DNA of 64,000 nt from Dyella choica (GTDB taxonomy: Bacteria > Pseudomonadota > Gammaproteobacteria > Xanthomonadales > Rhodanobacteraceae): NCBI RefSeq assembly GCF_003977665.1, contig NZ_RYYV01000008.1:1-64000 (forward strand). The letters run 5' to 3'. A program made the translations under genes and the position numbers. Positions 37,166 through 45,970 of this stretch are shown one piece after another. Positions within the stretch are counted from its first letter, which is position 1. Each line of letters opens with the position of its first letter. The notes under the pieces were generated by a model. The model was not told the origin of the DNA. It did no database searches and saw only the letters and a program-made list of their open reading frames with translations.

Positions 37166-39440
37166 TCTCGACCTCCATCGCCTGATAGCCGGCGTCGCGA
37201 ATCGCGGCCACTACCTTTTCGCGGTTTTGCGGGCACAGCGCGACGATCGAGCCGCCGCCGCCGCCGCCCGTGAGCTTGGCGCCCAGGGCGCCGTGTTCGC
37301 GTGCGATCTGCACCAGTTCTTCCACTTCCCAGCTCGACACGCGCAGCGCGTTGAGCAGACCGTGGCAGATGTTCATCAGATCGCCAAGGCGTTCCAGATC
37401 GTATTGCTGCATGGCATCCACGCCTTGCAGCGTGAGTGCGTCGATCTGCTGGAAAATGCCGTCATACAGAGCCGGATTGCGCTGCCATGCCGTGCGCACC
37501 TTGCCCACCGTTACGGCAGTGAGGCTTTCCTTGCCACTGATGCCGATCACCAGTGGAATGCGCTTGGGCAGATGGAGCTCGCGCACCATCGGCTGCTCGC
37601 CCTTCTTGCCAGCGCGCTTGTACAGCAACGGCTTGCCGTAGGTGGCCACTGTGTTGTCGATGCCGGAGGCCGAGCCATGCGCCACTTCTTCGCAACGGAA
37701 AGCCAGTGCGTTGATCTCTTCATCGTTCAAGCCCAGCTTGTAATGCTGGTCGAGCGCGCGGATCACCGCCACCGCCATCGCCGCCGAACCGCCCAGGCCC
37801 ATCGCACGCGGCACATTCGGGAACACTTCGATGCGCATCGAGCGATCGGTCAGCTGCAGCTCGTCGAAAATGATGCCGAGCGAGCGCTGGAACGAATCGC
37901 GATGCGCCGGATCACGATGCAAGCGGTATTCCACGCCCCAGCGCGGGATGAACATGTCGACGCCGCCGGACTTGGTGTCCTGCGCCACCGCGCGCACGGC
38001 AAGCGGCACCGGCGCGGCAACGGCATGGCTACCGTAGACGACGGCATGCTCGCCGAGCAGGATGATCTTGCCGTGCCCGCAGGCCCGATGGTCGACCGAA
38101 GGTTGCTCCGCCGTCGTTGCCGGCACTCCGCGCGACTCCTTGCGCACCTGCTCGACAATCTCCTGCGCTTTCCAGATCTTGATCTCGCCGGTTTCCACTA
38201 GGCGCTCCACCACGGTGTCGAAGATTTCCGGCGTGGCACCTGCCGCCACGGCAACACTGCGCGCATGCAGGGTCATGTGGCCTTGCTGGATACCTTCGGT
38301 GACCAGCGCGCGCAGGGCGGAGAAATTCTGTGCCAGACCGACCGCGCCCATGATCTCGGCCAGTTCGCGCGCCGTCTTCACGCCGAGCAGGCGCAGATTC
38401 AGTGCCACGGTGGCGTTCGATTGCAGCGGACCGCCAACCGTGCCGACCTTCATCGGAATGTCCAGCTCGCCGATCAGCTCGCCCTTCTCGCCCTTGTACC
38501 AGCGCGTGAGCGAGGTGTAGCGGCCACCGCGCGCAGCATACGCATGCGCAGCTGCTTCGATCGCGCGCCAGTCGTTGCCGGTTGCCAACGCCACGGCATC
38601 AACGCCGTTCATGATGCCCTTGTTGTGCGTCGCTGCACGGTACGGGTCGATGCTGGCGAACTCGTTCGCGAGCACGATGCCGTCGCGCACTTCCTCGCCC
38701 TCGAAGCCCTTGCCGGTGAGCTGGTCGGCGGGGATCACGCAGCGCGCGCGCACCATCGAGCGATCGGTGAGATTGGAAAGAATGCGCAGGAACACGCGCC
38801 CGCCGGTCATCGTTTCGACCAGCGAGGCAATCCCCTCGCACATTGTATTGACCAGGTTGGCGCCCATCGCGTCGCGCGTGTCGACCAACAGATGCAGCAC
38901 CAGCATGTCGCCGCCTTCGGGGCGCGGATGCACGTGCACTTCCAGATCCTGCGCGCCGCCGCCACGCGCCACCATCTGCGGATGCAGGCTGTTGGCGAGA
39001 TTGAGCAGTTCGTCCTTGCGCTGGAGCAGAGTGGCCTTGGCGTGCGCCAGATGCGGCACGTCCACCACTTGCACCTGGCCGATCAGCACCGGTTCGGTGC
39101 TCTCGACCGTGAAGCCACCGGTACCGCGCACCAGCTTGGCCGCCGACGACAGGGCCGCGACGATCGAGGGCTCCTCCACCACCAGCGGCACGATGTAGTC
39201 GCGGCCGTTGACCAGGAAGTTCAGGCCCAGCCCCACCGGCAACCCCATCACGCCGACGACGTTTTCGATCATCTTGTCGGCTTTGTGAATCTTCAGCGTG
39301 TGATCACCGGAGACCAGAGCCTGATAATCCTCGGCCGACAACCAGCCGCGCTCATGGATGATGCGTACACGGTCGGATACCGAGAGTTTGTAGAAAGCGG
39401 GAAATCGGGACCGTTCGGCACTCGATGGTTCGGCGCTCAT
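37158..39440 (-). CDS. Fused class II HMG-CoA reductase / mevalonate kinase
   Basis: 760 residues from the ATG at 39440 (AAGG upstream). Residues 1 to about 435 are a class II HMG-CoA reductase: ENVVGVMGLP (catalytic Glu59), AATHNKGIMNG (Lys274), TGNDWRAIE (Asp290) and MTLHARS (His392). From about 450 to the end is a GHMP mevalonate kinase: HGKIILLGEHAVVYG, the ATP loop PRAMGLGGSAAM (about 545-555), ASGIDNTVATYGKPL and GALGAKLTGGGGGGS. Both active sites are complete, joined by a short linker. The two successive steps (HMG-CoA to mevalonate to phosphomevalonate) thus sit on one chain. I know no well-described precedent for this fusion. The frame is continuous, so it is not an artefact of ORF calling. 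Confidence 0.93.
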   Translation of the reverse strand: MSAEPSSAERSRFPAFYKLSVSDRVRIIHERGWLSAEDYQALVSGDHTLKIHKADKMIENVVGVMGLPVGLGLNFLVNGRDYIVPLVVEEPSIVAALSSAAKLVRGTGGFTVESTEPVLIGQVQVVDVPHLAHAKATLLQRKDELLNLANSLHPQMVARGGGAQDLEVHVHPRPEGGDMLVLHLLVDTRDAMGANLVNTMCEGIASLVETMTGGRVFLRILSNLTDRSMVRARCVIPADQLTGKGFEGEEVRDGIVLANEFASIDPYRAATHNKGIMNGVDAVALATGNDWRAIEAAAHAYAARGGRYTSLTRWYKGEKGELIGELDIPMKVGTVGGPLQSNATVALNLRLLGVKTARELAEIMGAVGLAQNFSALRALVTEGIQQGHMTLHARSVAVAAGATPEIFDTVVERLVETGEIKIWKAQEIVEQVRKESRGVPATTAEQPSVDHRACGHGKIILLGEHAVVYGSHAVAAPVPLAVRAVAQDTKSGGVDMFIPRWGVEYRLHRDPAHRDSFQRSLGIIFDELQLTDRSMRIEVFPNVPRAMGLGGSAAMAVAVIRALDQHYKLGLNDEEINALAFRCEEVAHGSASGIDNTVATYGKPLLYKRAGKKGEQPMVRELHLPKRIPLVIGISGKESLTAVTVGKVRTAWQRNPALYDGIFQQIDALTLQGVDAMQQYDLERLGDLMNICHGLLNALRVSSWEVEELVQIAREHGALGAKLTGGGGGGSIVALCPQNREKVVAAIRDAGYQAMEVEIG

Positions 39441-39532
39441 AGCCTTAAGCACTCCGTGATGGGTCAAAAGTCACAGGCCGCGTCACGACCTGGCACGCGG
39501 CCGGTAAGCCATGACGTTCAAGCGGACTGTGA

Positions 39533-40630
39533 TCACGTCAAAATCCTTGCGGGGGAGGGAATCGCATCCGGGCGCATATGGCAGCTCACACCGCGGGAAT
39601 CAAGGCCCAGGGGAACGACGTGCATACCGGCCGACACAATGGCTCGTTCAAATGTCGCCAACCTTTCCGCGTCCTGGGCAAACACCACCCCGAAGTCGCC
39701 GCCGGCGCCGCAAGGCTTATAGCTGACATCGCTACCGGAAGCCATATCGGCGAGCTGTTTTTGTGCGGGGGAATAGATTTCCAGTCCGCAAGCGGCGCCG
39801 AAGCGCTGCAAGCCCCGCGCATAATCACGCGTAAGCTCTATGAAAGATGGCATGCGCCGCTGCTTCAGCGCGTCGATCGCAGCAGCGGAAACGATGCCCA
39901 GTTCGCTCATATGTGCGGCGTAATCGCCTGCATGGGCCTGGCGCCATTGCGCCAAACGCTGCAGCGAATCGCTGGTGGAAACCGACTGCCCCGACCAAAC
40001 GAACAGGCAGTTCAGACCGTCCGCTGAAATCGACTCGTAGGCGGGTTCGCGATCGGAGCCCACCAGCTGGTAGCTGATCAAGCCACCGGCCACGCTGGCC
40101 GCCACGTCCACTCCGCTGCCCCGGCCGCCTTGCCAGCCCCCATGCATGTGCAGCAGCCGCCGCATCCAGCCCAGGCGATCGGTCATGACATCGCCATGGC
40201 CGGCATAAGTGGCCAGGGCGGAAGCGAGCGCCACGGTCAGTGCTGCGCTGGATCCGAGCCCCAGTTTGGAGCGCACGCCTCCATCCGTATGAAAGAAACC
40301 GGACGTATCCAACTGCAGGTCGAAACCGGCCGCCGATACTGGCGCCAGGTCTTCGCGCAGCATGCCATGCCACACGTGATCGACCAACGTAAGCTTGGCC
40401 TTGGTCGCTTCGTCGCATTGCCATTGCAGGCGCCCATCGCTGCCGACAAGGGCCCGCGCCTCACTGATGTCAAGGTCCGGCGCACTGACATTGCACACGC
40501 AATCGGCGCGCGAAACGATGCGTACATGGGCACGGCGATCCACTGCCAGCACCAGGGCGCGCGCGCCCTCCAGCACGGCGTAGTCGCCAAGCAGCACCAG
40601 CTTGGCAGGTGCTTCGGCGGTGACTTCCAT
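39533..40630 (-). CDS. Phosphomevalonate kinase (GHMP family)
   Basis: 365 residues from the ATG at 40630, which overlaps the mvaD stop (TGATG) and has GGAGG at the right distance. GHMP motifs: APAKLVLLGDYAVLEG, KLGLGSSAALTVALASAL and KPCGAGGDFGVVF. ATP-dependent formation of mevalonate diphosphate. By position between mvaD and the HMGR/MK fusion it supplies the missing kinase of the classical mevalonate pathway. Confidence 0.9.
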   Translation of the reverse strand: MEVTAEAPAKLVLLGDYAVLEGARALVLAVDRRAHVRIVSRADCVCNVSAPDLDISEARALVGSDGRLQWQCDEATKAKLTLVDHVWHGMLREDLAPVSAAGFDLQLDTSGFFHTDGGVRSKLGLGSSAALTVALASALATYAGHGDVMTDRLGWMRRLLHMHGGWQGGRGSGVDVAASVAGGLISYQLVGSDREPAYESISADGLNCLFVWSGQSVSTSDSLQRLAQWRQAHAGDYAAHMSELGIVSAAAIDALKQRRMPSFIELTRDYARGLQRFGAACGLEIYSPAQKQLADMASGSDVSYKPCGAGGDFGVVFAQDAERLATFERAIVSAGMHVVPLGLDSRGVSCHMRPDAIPSPARILT

Positions 40631-41658
40631 CACGCCTCCACCCAGTCCAAGGCAATCGCGCGGGCGCCTTCGCCGAGGCCAGTGTCAAGCACTTCCAGCA
40701 CGCCCGGCACATCGCGCAGGGCCGCTTTCACCTGCTCGATCGCCGACGGTGCACACACGGCCTTGAGCTGCGGACCGGCATCGACGGTGAAGAACACAGG
40801 CACACCTTGTTGGCGCAGGGCACGCACGCGATGCATGCATTCCACCGTGGCGCCGTTCCAATAGAGCAGGCCCGGCTGTGCCGCCAGCGCCAGCGCGTGC
40901 ATCTTCAGGCAGCTGTATTCGGAAATGCGCGCCAGCGCGTCGAAATCGCGCGCACGAATCGCATCACGTGCCACGCCGAGGTCCGCTTCCTGGGTCTCGA
41001 TCCATGCGGACTGATAAGGCGAAGTTTCCGCCGTACGGCGCATGCCTTCCGTGGAGCCCACCTGCTTGGCCGCGGTGGAGGTGATCGCCACCGCGACACG
41101 CAGCGGCCACGCCTCGGCGTCAAGCAGCGGGCGCGCAACCGAATCGGTGCCGTCGGCCAGCTTGCCGTGCGCCCATTCCACGTAGCCGCCGAAGATCGAA
41201 CGTGCTGCCGAACCCGAGCAGCGGCGCGCCAGCACGGACTGCTCCGCCAGGCTCAGCTCGAGACCCAGCGCACGCGCACCGGCATGCACCAGTGCGGCAA
41301 AGCCGGAGGCGGAAGAAGCCAGCCCCGCCGCCGTGGGAAAGTTGTTGCGGCTCGCAACCTCTGCACCGTAGTCGACGCCAGCGCACGCGCGCAGCAGGTC
41401 GAGGCACTTGCTGATGCGCTTGGCTTCGGCCTCATCGCTGCGTCCATTGAGGCTGACGCGATCGCCTTGTTGCCCCGGCACGAAGCGCACGTCCGTACGT
41501 GTCCACAGGCTTTCCAGCGTAATGGAGAGGGAGCCGACGACCGGCAGGTTCAAGGCGGCGTCGCGCTTGCCCCAGTACTTGACCAGGGCGATGTTGGGCT
41601 GTGCCTGGGATGCAGCACGCAGTTCACCGGATACGCCGGTGCTCGGTTTGCGATTCAT
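40630..41658 (-). CDS. mvaD: Diphosphomevalonate decarboxylase
   Basis: 342 residues. Family signatures NIALVKYWGKRD, SLSITL, NNFPTAAGLASSASGFAAL, the SGSAARSIFGGYVEW block and the catalytic Asp in VFFTVDAGPQ. Converts mevalonate diphosphate to IPP with loss of CO2. First enzyme gene of the minus-strand mevalonate operon mvaD - pmk - HMGR/MK - idi. Confidence 0.95.
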   Translation of the reverse strand: MNRKPSTGVSGELRAASQAQPNIALVKYWGKRDAALNLPVVGSLSITLESLWTRTDVRFVPGQQGDRVSLNGRSDEAEAKRISKCLDLLRACAGVDYGAEVASRNNFPTAAGLASSASGFAALVHAGARALGLELSLAEQSVLARRCSGSAARSIFGGYVEWAHGKLADGTDSVARPLLDAEAWPLRVAVAITSTAAKQVGSTEGMRRTAETSPYQSAWIETQEADLGVARDAIRARDFDALARISEYSCLKMHALALAAQPGLLYWNGATVECMHRVRALRQQGVPVFFTVDAGPQLKAVCAPSAIEQVKAALRDVPGVLEVLDTGLGEGARAIALDWVEA

Positions 41659-41710
41659 AACATCTCGCTGAGGAAAGGGGATCGGTACGGGTATCGCGCG
41701 GGCTGCCGAA

Positions 41711-42265
41711 TTATTGGTCCGGCTCGTCCATCACGAAAGGCAATTCGCCCGGGGCCGGCGTTCTCATCGTGACCCTGCTCCACACCGTACTGCCGCCGAA
41801 CAGGCTGATGCCGATGTAGCCATGCAACTGCAATCGGTTCAGGCCGCGCAGCCGAACCCAACAATTATAAGTGCGGCCATCGTCGGAGTTATAGACATGA
41901 CCGTGTTCCCACTTTTCCTTTTCCGGGTCGAAGCTCAGGCCGGTAAGCAGCCGCAACCCCGTCAGCGGCCGGTCACGCAAGGCAGGATTGGGGTTGCGCC
42001 GGTCGGTAGCGATCTTACCGTTGAGCTCAGGGCCATCCTCCGGACCATAGGTCTCATGCAGCTGCCAAAGGATATGACCTTGGTATTCGTCGCCGACCCG
42101 CTCGATCCGGATGACCGCATCGCGGCTCTCCACCAGCCAGTCGCCGACGATATCGGATGGAGTGGGTGCGTAGGGGTTGGCACGGCCAGCCATGGCCTGG
42201 CCACCGAGTCCCCAGCACAGCAAACAAGCCAGCGCGCCCAGCCATGCACGGCACCAGCCCTTCAT
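41711..42265 (-). CDS. DUF2147 secreted protein
   Basis: 184 residues from the ATG at 42265, starting a signal peptide (MKGWCRAWLGALACLLCWGLGGQAMA). The mature part has the DUF2147 pattern: IVGDWLVESRDAVIRIERVGDEYQGHILW and the WEHGHVYNSDDGRTYNCWVRL block. Function of the family is unknown; the fold is lipocalin-like in related proteins. It lies 52 bases ahead of mvaD on the same strand and could share its promoter. Divergent from hpnI with 82 bases between. Confidence 0.85.
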   Translation of the reverse strand: MKGWCRAWLGALACLLCWGLGGQAMAGRANPYAPTPSDIVGDWLVESRDAVIRIERVGDEYQGHILWQLHETYGPEDGPELNGKIATDRRNPNPALRDRPLTGLRLLTGLSFDPEKEKWEHGHVYNSDDGRTYNCWVRLRGLNRLQLHGYIGISLFGGSTVWSRVTMRTPAPGELPFVMDEPDQ

Positions 42266-42347
42266 CGCACGCCCTCTTGCACGCGCTCGGGGTCGCCCCC
42301 ATATGTGCGCGCTTCGTGTCGACGGATTGCCGCTAGCATAAGCCTCT

Positions 42348-43502
42348 ATGTCCTTTAACTGGTTGGTCGACACCCTGGTTCATGCACTAGGCATCGCGCT
42401 TGCGTTCGCCGCGACGGGCTATGCCTGCGTCGCGCTTTGGGCCGTAACGAAAGGATCACGAAAGACTCACCCCGTTTCTGCTCCAGCTGGCACACCGCGA
42501 CCGGCGAGTGTACTCAAGCCTTTGCATGGTACCGAGCCGAGGCTGTATGAAAACTTGCGCAGCTTTTGCCAGCAGACGCACCCGGATTATCAACTGGTAT
42601 TCGGCGTGCGTGAGGCCGACGACCCGGCCATTGCCGTGGTCGAACGTCTGCGCCGGGAATTCCCGCAGCTGCCCATGGCACTGGCGATCGATTCGCGCGT
42701 GCATGGCGCGAACTTCAAGGTCAGCAACCTGATCAACATGCTGCCGCATGCGCGGCACGACCACCTGGTGCTGGCCGATGCCGACATCCACGTACAGCCC
42801 GATTACCTGACGCGCGTCACTACGCCACTGGCCGATAGCGACGTGGGCATCGTCACTTGCCTGTATTACGGCCGGCCAGGGCCTTCGCTGTGGTCGCGGC
42901 TTGGCCGTCTATTCATCGACGATTGGTTCGCCCCTTCCGTCAAGCTTTCCCATGCCTTCGGCTCGACTCGCTTCGCCTTCGGCTCGACCATCGCTTTGCG
43001 CCGCAACGCGCTTGCAGCCATCGGCGGGTTTGCCGCCCTGCGCGACACTCTGGCCGATGATTTCTGGCTGGGCGAGCTGACCCGTCGCGCCGGCTTGCGC
43101 ACGGTGCTGTCGGACGTAGTGGTCGGCACCGATGTCGGCGAAAGCCAATTGAAAGATTTGTGGTCGCACGAGCTGCGCTGGCTGCGCACCATACGCTCGA
43201 TCGCGCCCGCGGGCTTTGCCATGACTTTCGTGTGCTTTGCGTCACCCTTGCTGGGCTTGGGCCTGTGCCTGGCGCCAGGGCCTACGAGCGGGAGCCTTGC
43301 CCTGCTCGGTGGCGCAGCGCGGGTTTTGCTACACTTTTTACAGCGGCGCTTCAGCGATCGAGCCTTCGCCTGGCATGAGGTCCTGTTGATTCCCCTCCGC
43401 GACACCTTATTGCTGATGGAATGGGCAGCCGCCCTGGCTGGTTGGCAGGTAAGATGGCGCGGGCAGGTACTGCACGCACGAGGCGACGGTTCAGCGCCGT
43501 AG
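42348..43502 (+). CDS. hpnI: Hopanoid glycosyltransferase HpnI
   Basis: 384 residues. N-terminal TM helix, GT2 catalytic domain (SVLKPLHGTEPRLYENLRSF, VLADADIHVQPDYL, the DDFWLGELTRRAG block) and C-terminal TM helices. HpnI adds N-acetylglucosamine to bacteriohopanetetrol. First gene of hpnI-hpnJ-hpnK-hpnL, the standard order for hopanoids with a composite (glucosaminyl or cyclitol ether) head group. Confidence 0.93.
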   Translation: MSFNWLVDTLVHALGIALAFAATGYACVALWAVTKGSRKTHPVSAPAGTPRPASVLKPLHGTEPRLYENLRSFCQQTHPDYQLVFGVREADDPAIAVVERLRREFPQLPMALAIDSRVHGANFKVSNLINMLPHARHDHLVLADADIHVQPDYLTRVTTPLADSDVGIVTCLYYGRPGPSLWSRLGRLFIDDWFAPSVKLSHAFGSTRFAFGSTIALRRNALAAIGGFAALRDTLADDFWLGELTRRAGLRTVLSDVVVGTDVGESQLKDLWSHELRWLRTIRSIAPAGFAMTFVCFASPLLGLGLCLAPGPTSGSLALLGGAARVLLHFLQRRFSDRAFAWHEVLLIPLRDTLLLMEWAAALAGWQVRWRGQVLHARGDGSAP

Positions 43503-43576
43503 ACCATAATAACGGGTTGAATTTCTGAACCATCTGCTGTCCACGGGCACCGACCGCCCCGCAGGAGTCATTCGTA

Positions 43577-45004
43577 ATGAAAACGCTTTTTCTGCAAGCT
43601 CCTTCCTTCGATGGCTTTGATGGCGGCGCGGGTTCGCGCTACCAGGCCAAACGCGAGATCAAGAGCTTCTGGTATCCGACCTGGCTGGCGCAGCCGGCGG
43701 CGATGGTGCCCGATTCGCGCGTGCTCGATGCGCCGGCCGACGAGATCTCGGTCGAAGACAGCCTGAAGATCGCCGAGGGCTATGACCTGGTGATCATCCA
43801 CACCAGCACGCCATCGTTCCCGACCGACGCGAAGTTCGCCGAGCTGCTCAAGGCACGCAAGCCGAACGTACTGATCGGCCTGGTTGGCGCCAAGGTTGCA
43901 GTGGACCCCACCGGCTCGCTCATGGCTTCGCCCGCGGTCGATTTCGTCGCCCGCGAAGAATTCGACTACACCTGTAAGGAAGTGGCCGAAGGCCGTCCGT
44001 TCGAAAGCATCACCGGCATCAGCTACAAGCTGGCCGACGGCTCCGCGCAGCACAATCCGCCGCGCGCGATGATCGAGAACATGGACGACCTGCCGTTCGT
44101 GGCGCCGATCTACAAGCGCGACCTGAAGATCAGCAACTATTTCATCGGGTATCTCAACTATCCGTACGTGTCGATCTACACCGGCCGCGGCTGCCGCTCC
44201 AAGTGCACGTTCTGCCTGTGGCCGCAGACCGTCGGCGGCCATCGCTACCGCACGCGCTCGGCCGCCAACGTGCTGGCCGAGGCGAAGTGGATCAAGGAGA
44301 ACATGCCCGAAGTGAAGGAGCTGATGTTCGACGACGACACCTTCACCGACAGCTCCAACATGGAGCGCGTGCACGAGATCGCGCGCGGCCTGGGCGCCAT
44401 GGGCTGGACCTGGTCTTGCAACGCCAAGGCGAACGTGCCCTACGAGTCGTTGAAGATCATGAAGGAAAACGGCCTGCGCCTGCTGCTGGTGGGCTACGAA
44501 TCGGGCGACGACCAGATCCTGCACAACATCAAGAAGGGCCTGCGCACCGACATCGCGCGCCGCTTCACCGAAGACTGCCGCAAGCTGGGCATCACCATCC
44601 ACGGCACCTTCATCCTCGGCCTGCCGGGCGAAACCAAGGAAACGATCGAAAAGACGATCCAGTTCGCCAAGGAAATCAACCCGCACACCATCCAGGTGTC
44701 GCTGGCGGCACCGTATCCGGGCACCTCGCTGTACAAGCAGGCGGTCGAGAACGGCTGGCTGAAGGAAAACGAAGCGGTCAACCTGGTCAACGACAAGGGC
44801 GTGCAGTTGGCGCTGATCGAGTACCCGCATCTGTCGAAGCAGGAAATTTTCCACGGCGTGGAGAAATTCTACCGGGCCTTCTATTTCCGCCCGTCGAAGA
44901 TCTGGGAAATCGTCAAGGAAATGCTGATGAGCTGGGACATGATGAAGCGCCGTCTGCGCGAAGGCGTGGAGTTCTTCCGCTTCCTGCGCGCGCACGAAGC
45001 CTGA
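43577..45004 (+). CDS. hpnJ: Hopanoid radical SAM protein HpnJ
   Basis: 475 residues, GGAG before the ATG. N-terminal B12-binding-like domain, then the radical SAM motif GRGCRSKCTFCLWPQ, GYESGDD and TFILGLPGET. HpnJ is required for the cyclitol-ether head group, acting on the glucosaminyl-hopanoid made by HpnI and HpnK. Confidence 0.95.
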   Translation: MKTLFLQAPSFDGFDGGAGSRYQAKREIKSFWYPTWLAQPAAMVPDSRVLDAPADEISVEDSLKIAEGYDLVIIHTSTPSFPTDAKFAELLKARKPNVLIGLVGAKVAVDPTGSLMASPAVDFVAREEFDYTCKEVAEGRPFESITGISYKLADGSAQHNPPRAMIENMDDLPFVAPIYKRDLKISNYFIGYLNYPYVSIYTGRGCRSKCTFCLWPQTVGGHRYRTRSAANVLAEAKWIKENMPEVKELMFDDDTFTDSSNMERVHEIARGLGAMGWTWSCNAKANVPYESLKIMKENGLRLLLVGYESGDDQILHNIKKGLRTDIARRFTEDCRKLGITIHGTFILGLPGETKETIEKTIQFAKEINPHTIQVSLAAPYPGTSLYKQAVENGWLKENEAVNLVNDKGVQLALIEYPHLSKQEIFHGVEKFYRAFYFRPSKIWEIVKEMLMSWDMMKRRLREGVEFFRFLRAHEA

Positions 45005-45124
45005 TTCCCGCTTGCTTGGGCATGGGTGTCTGCATGACATTCGCAATGCCCAATTTTCCCCGCCCGCCATGCCAGCGAACGCCGGCGTGACGGGCGGGCA
45101 AGATTGAGCGTCGCCCGGATACCC

Positions 45125-45970
45125 ATGAATCCCCGCATGAAGTCACCCTCCCAACACCGCCCACGACTGATCGTCACAGCCGACGACTTCGGCCTGCACG
45201 AGGCCGTCAATGAAGCCGTCGAAAGCGGTTACCGTGACGGCGTGCTGCGTGCCGCCAGCCTGATGGTGGCTGCACCCGCAGTGGCTGACGCGGTCGCGCG
45301 CGCCAAGCAGAGCCCCGGTCTTGCCGTGGGCTTGCACCTGGTGCTCGCCGATGGCCGCGCGATGCTACCGCCCACTCGCATTCCCGATCTGGTCGATGGA
45401 CTAGGCATGTTCGATTCGAACATGGTGCGCAATGGCTTCCGCTTCTTCTTCCTGCCTCACGTGCGCCGCCAGTTGGCCGACGAAATTCGCGCACAGTTCG
45501 AAGCCTTCGCGGCGACCGGCCTGAAGCTCGATCACGTCAACGCGCACAAGCATTTTCACCTGCATCCCACGATCCTGACCCTGATGCTGAGCATCGGCCG
45601 CGAATACGGCGTGCGCGCCATTCGCCTACCATCGGAACCAGGCATGGGCCCTTGGCTGCGGCCGTGGCTGGCGCTGATGCGCTGGCGCCTGGACCGCGCC
45701 GGCGTCGCTTATAACGATCATGTGTTCGGCCTTCGCCACAGCGGCGGCATGGATGAAGCGGTGATGCTGGAAATCCTCGAACAGCTGCCGGACGGCCTGT
45801 CGGAGGTCTACCTGCATCCAGCTTCGCACGGCCAGCTTTCCGACAGCATGGCCAACTACCGGCACTCCGACGAACTCGCGGCGCTGCTGTCGCCGCGCGT
45901 ACGCCAGACCATCGCCGATCGTTATCGCCTATGCGACGGCTTCTCCGATCCAGCGGCGCTCGCCATATGA
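45125..45970 (+). CDS. hpnK: Hopanoid deacetylase HpnK (YdjC family)
   Basis: 281 residues from ATG 45125; an ATG 12 bases on is an alternative. YdjC/ChbG-type carbohydrate deacetylase: LIVTADDFGLHEAVN (metal Asp-Asp), VGLHLVLAD (His) and KLDHVNAHKHFHLHP. Removes the acetyl group from the HpnI product. Overlaps hpnL by four bases. Confidence 0.92.
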   Translation: MNPRMKSPSQHRPRLIVTADDFGLHEAVNEAVESGYRDGVLRAASLMVAAPAVADAVARAKQSPGLAVGLHLVLADGRAMLPPTRIPDLVDGLGMFDSNMVRNGFRFFFLPHVRRQLADEIRAQFEAFAATGLKLDHVNAHKHFHLHPTILTLMLSIGREYGVRAIRLPSEPGMGPWLRPWLALMRWRLDRAGVAYNDHVFGLRHSGGMDEAVMLEILEQLPDGLSEVYLHPASHGQLSDSMANYRHSDELAALLSPRVRQTIADRYRLCDGFSDPAALAI

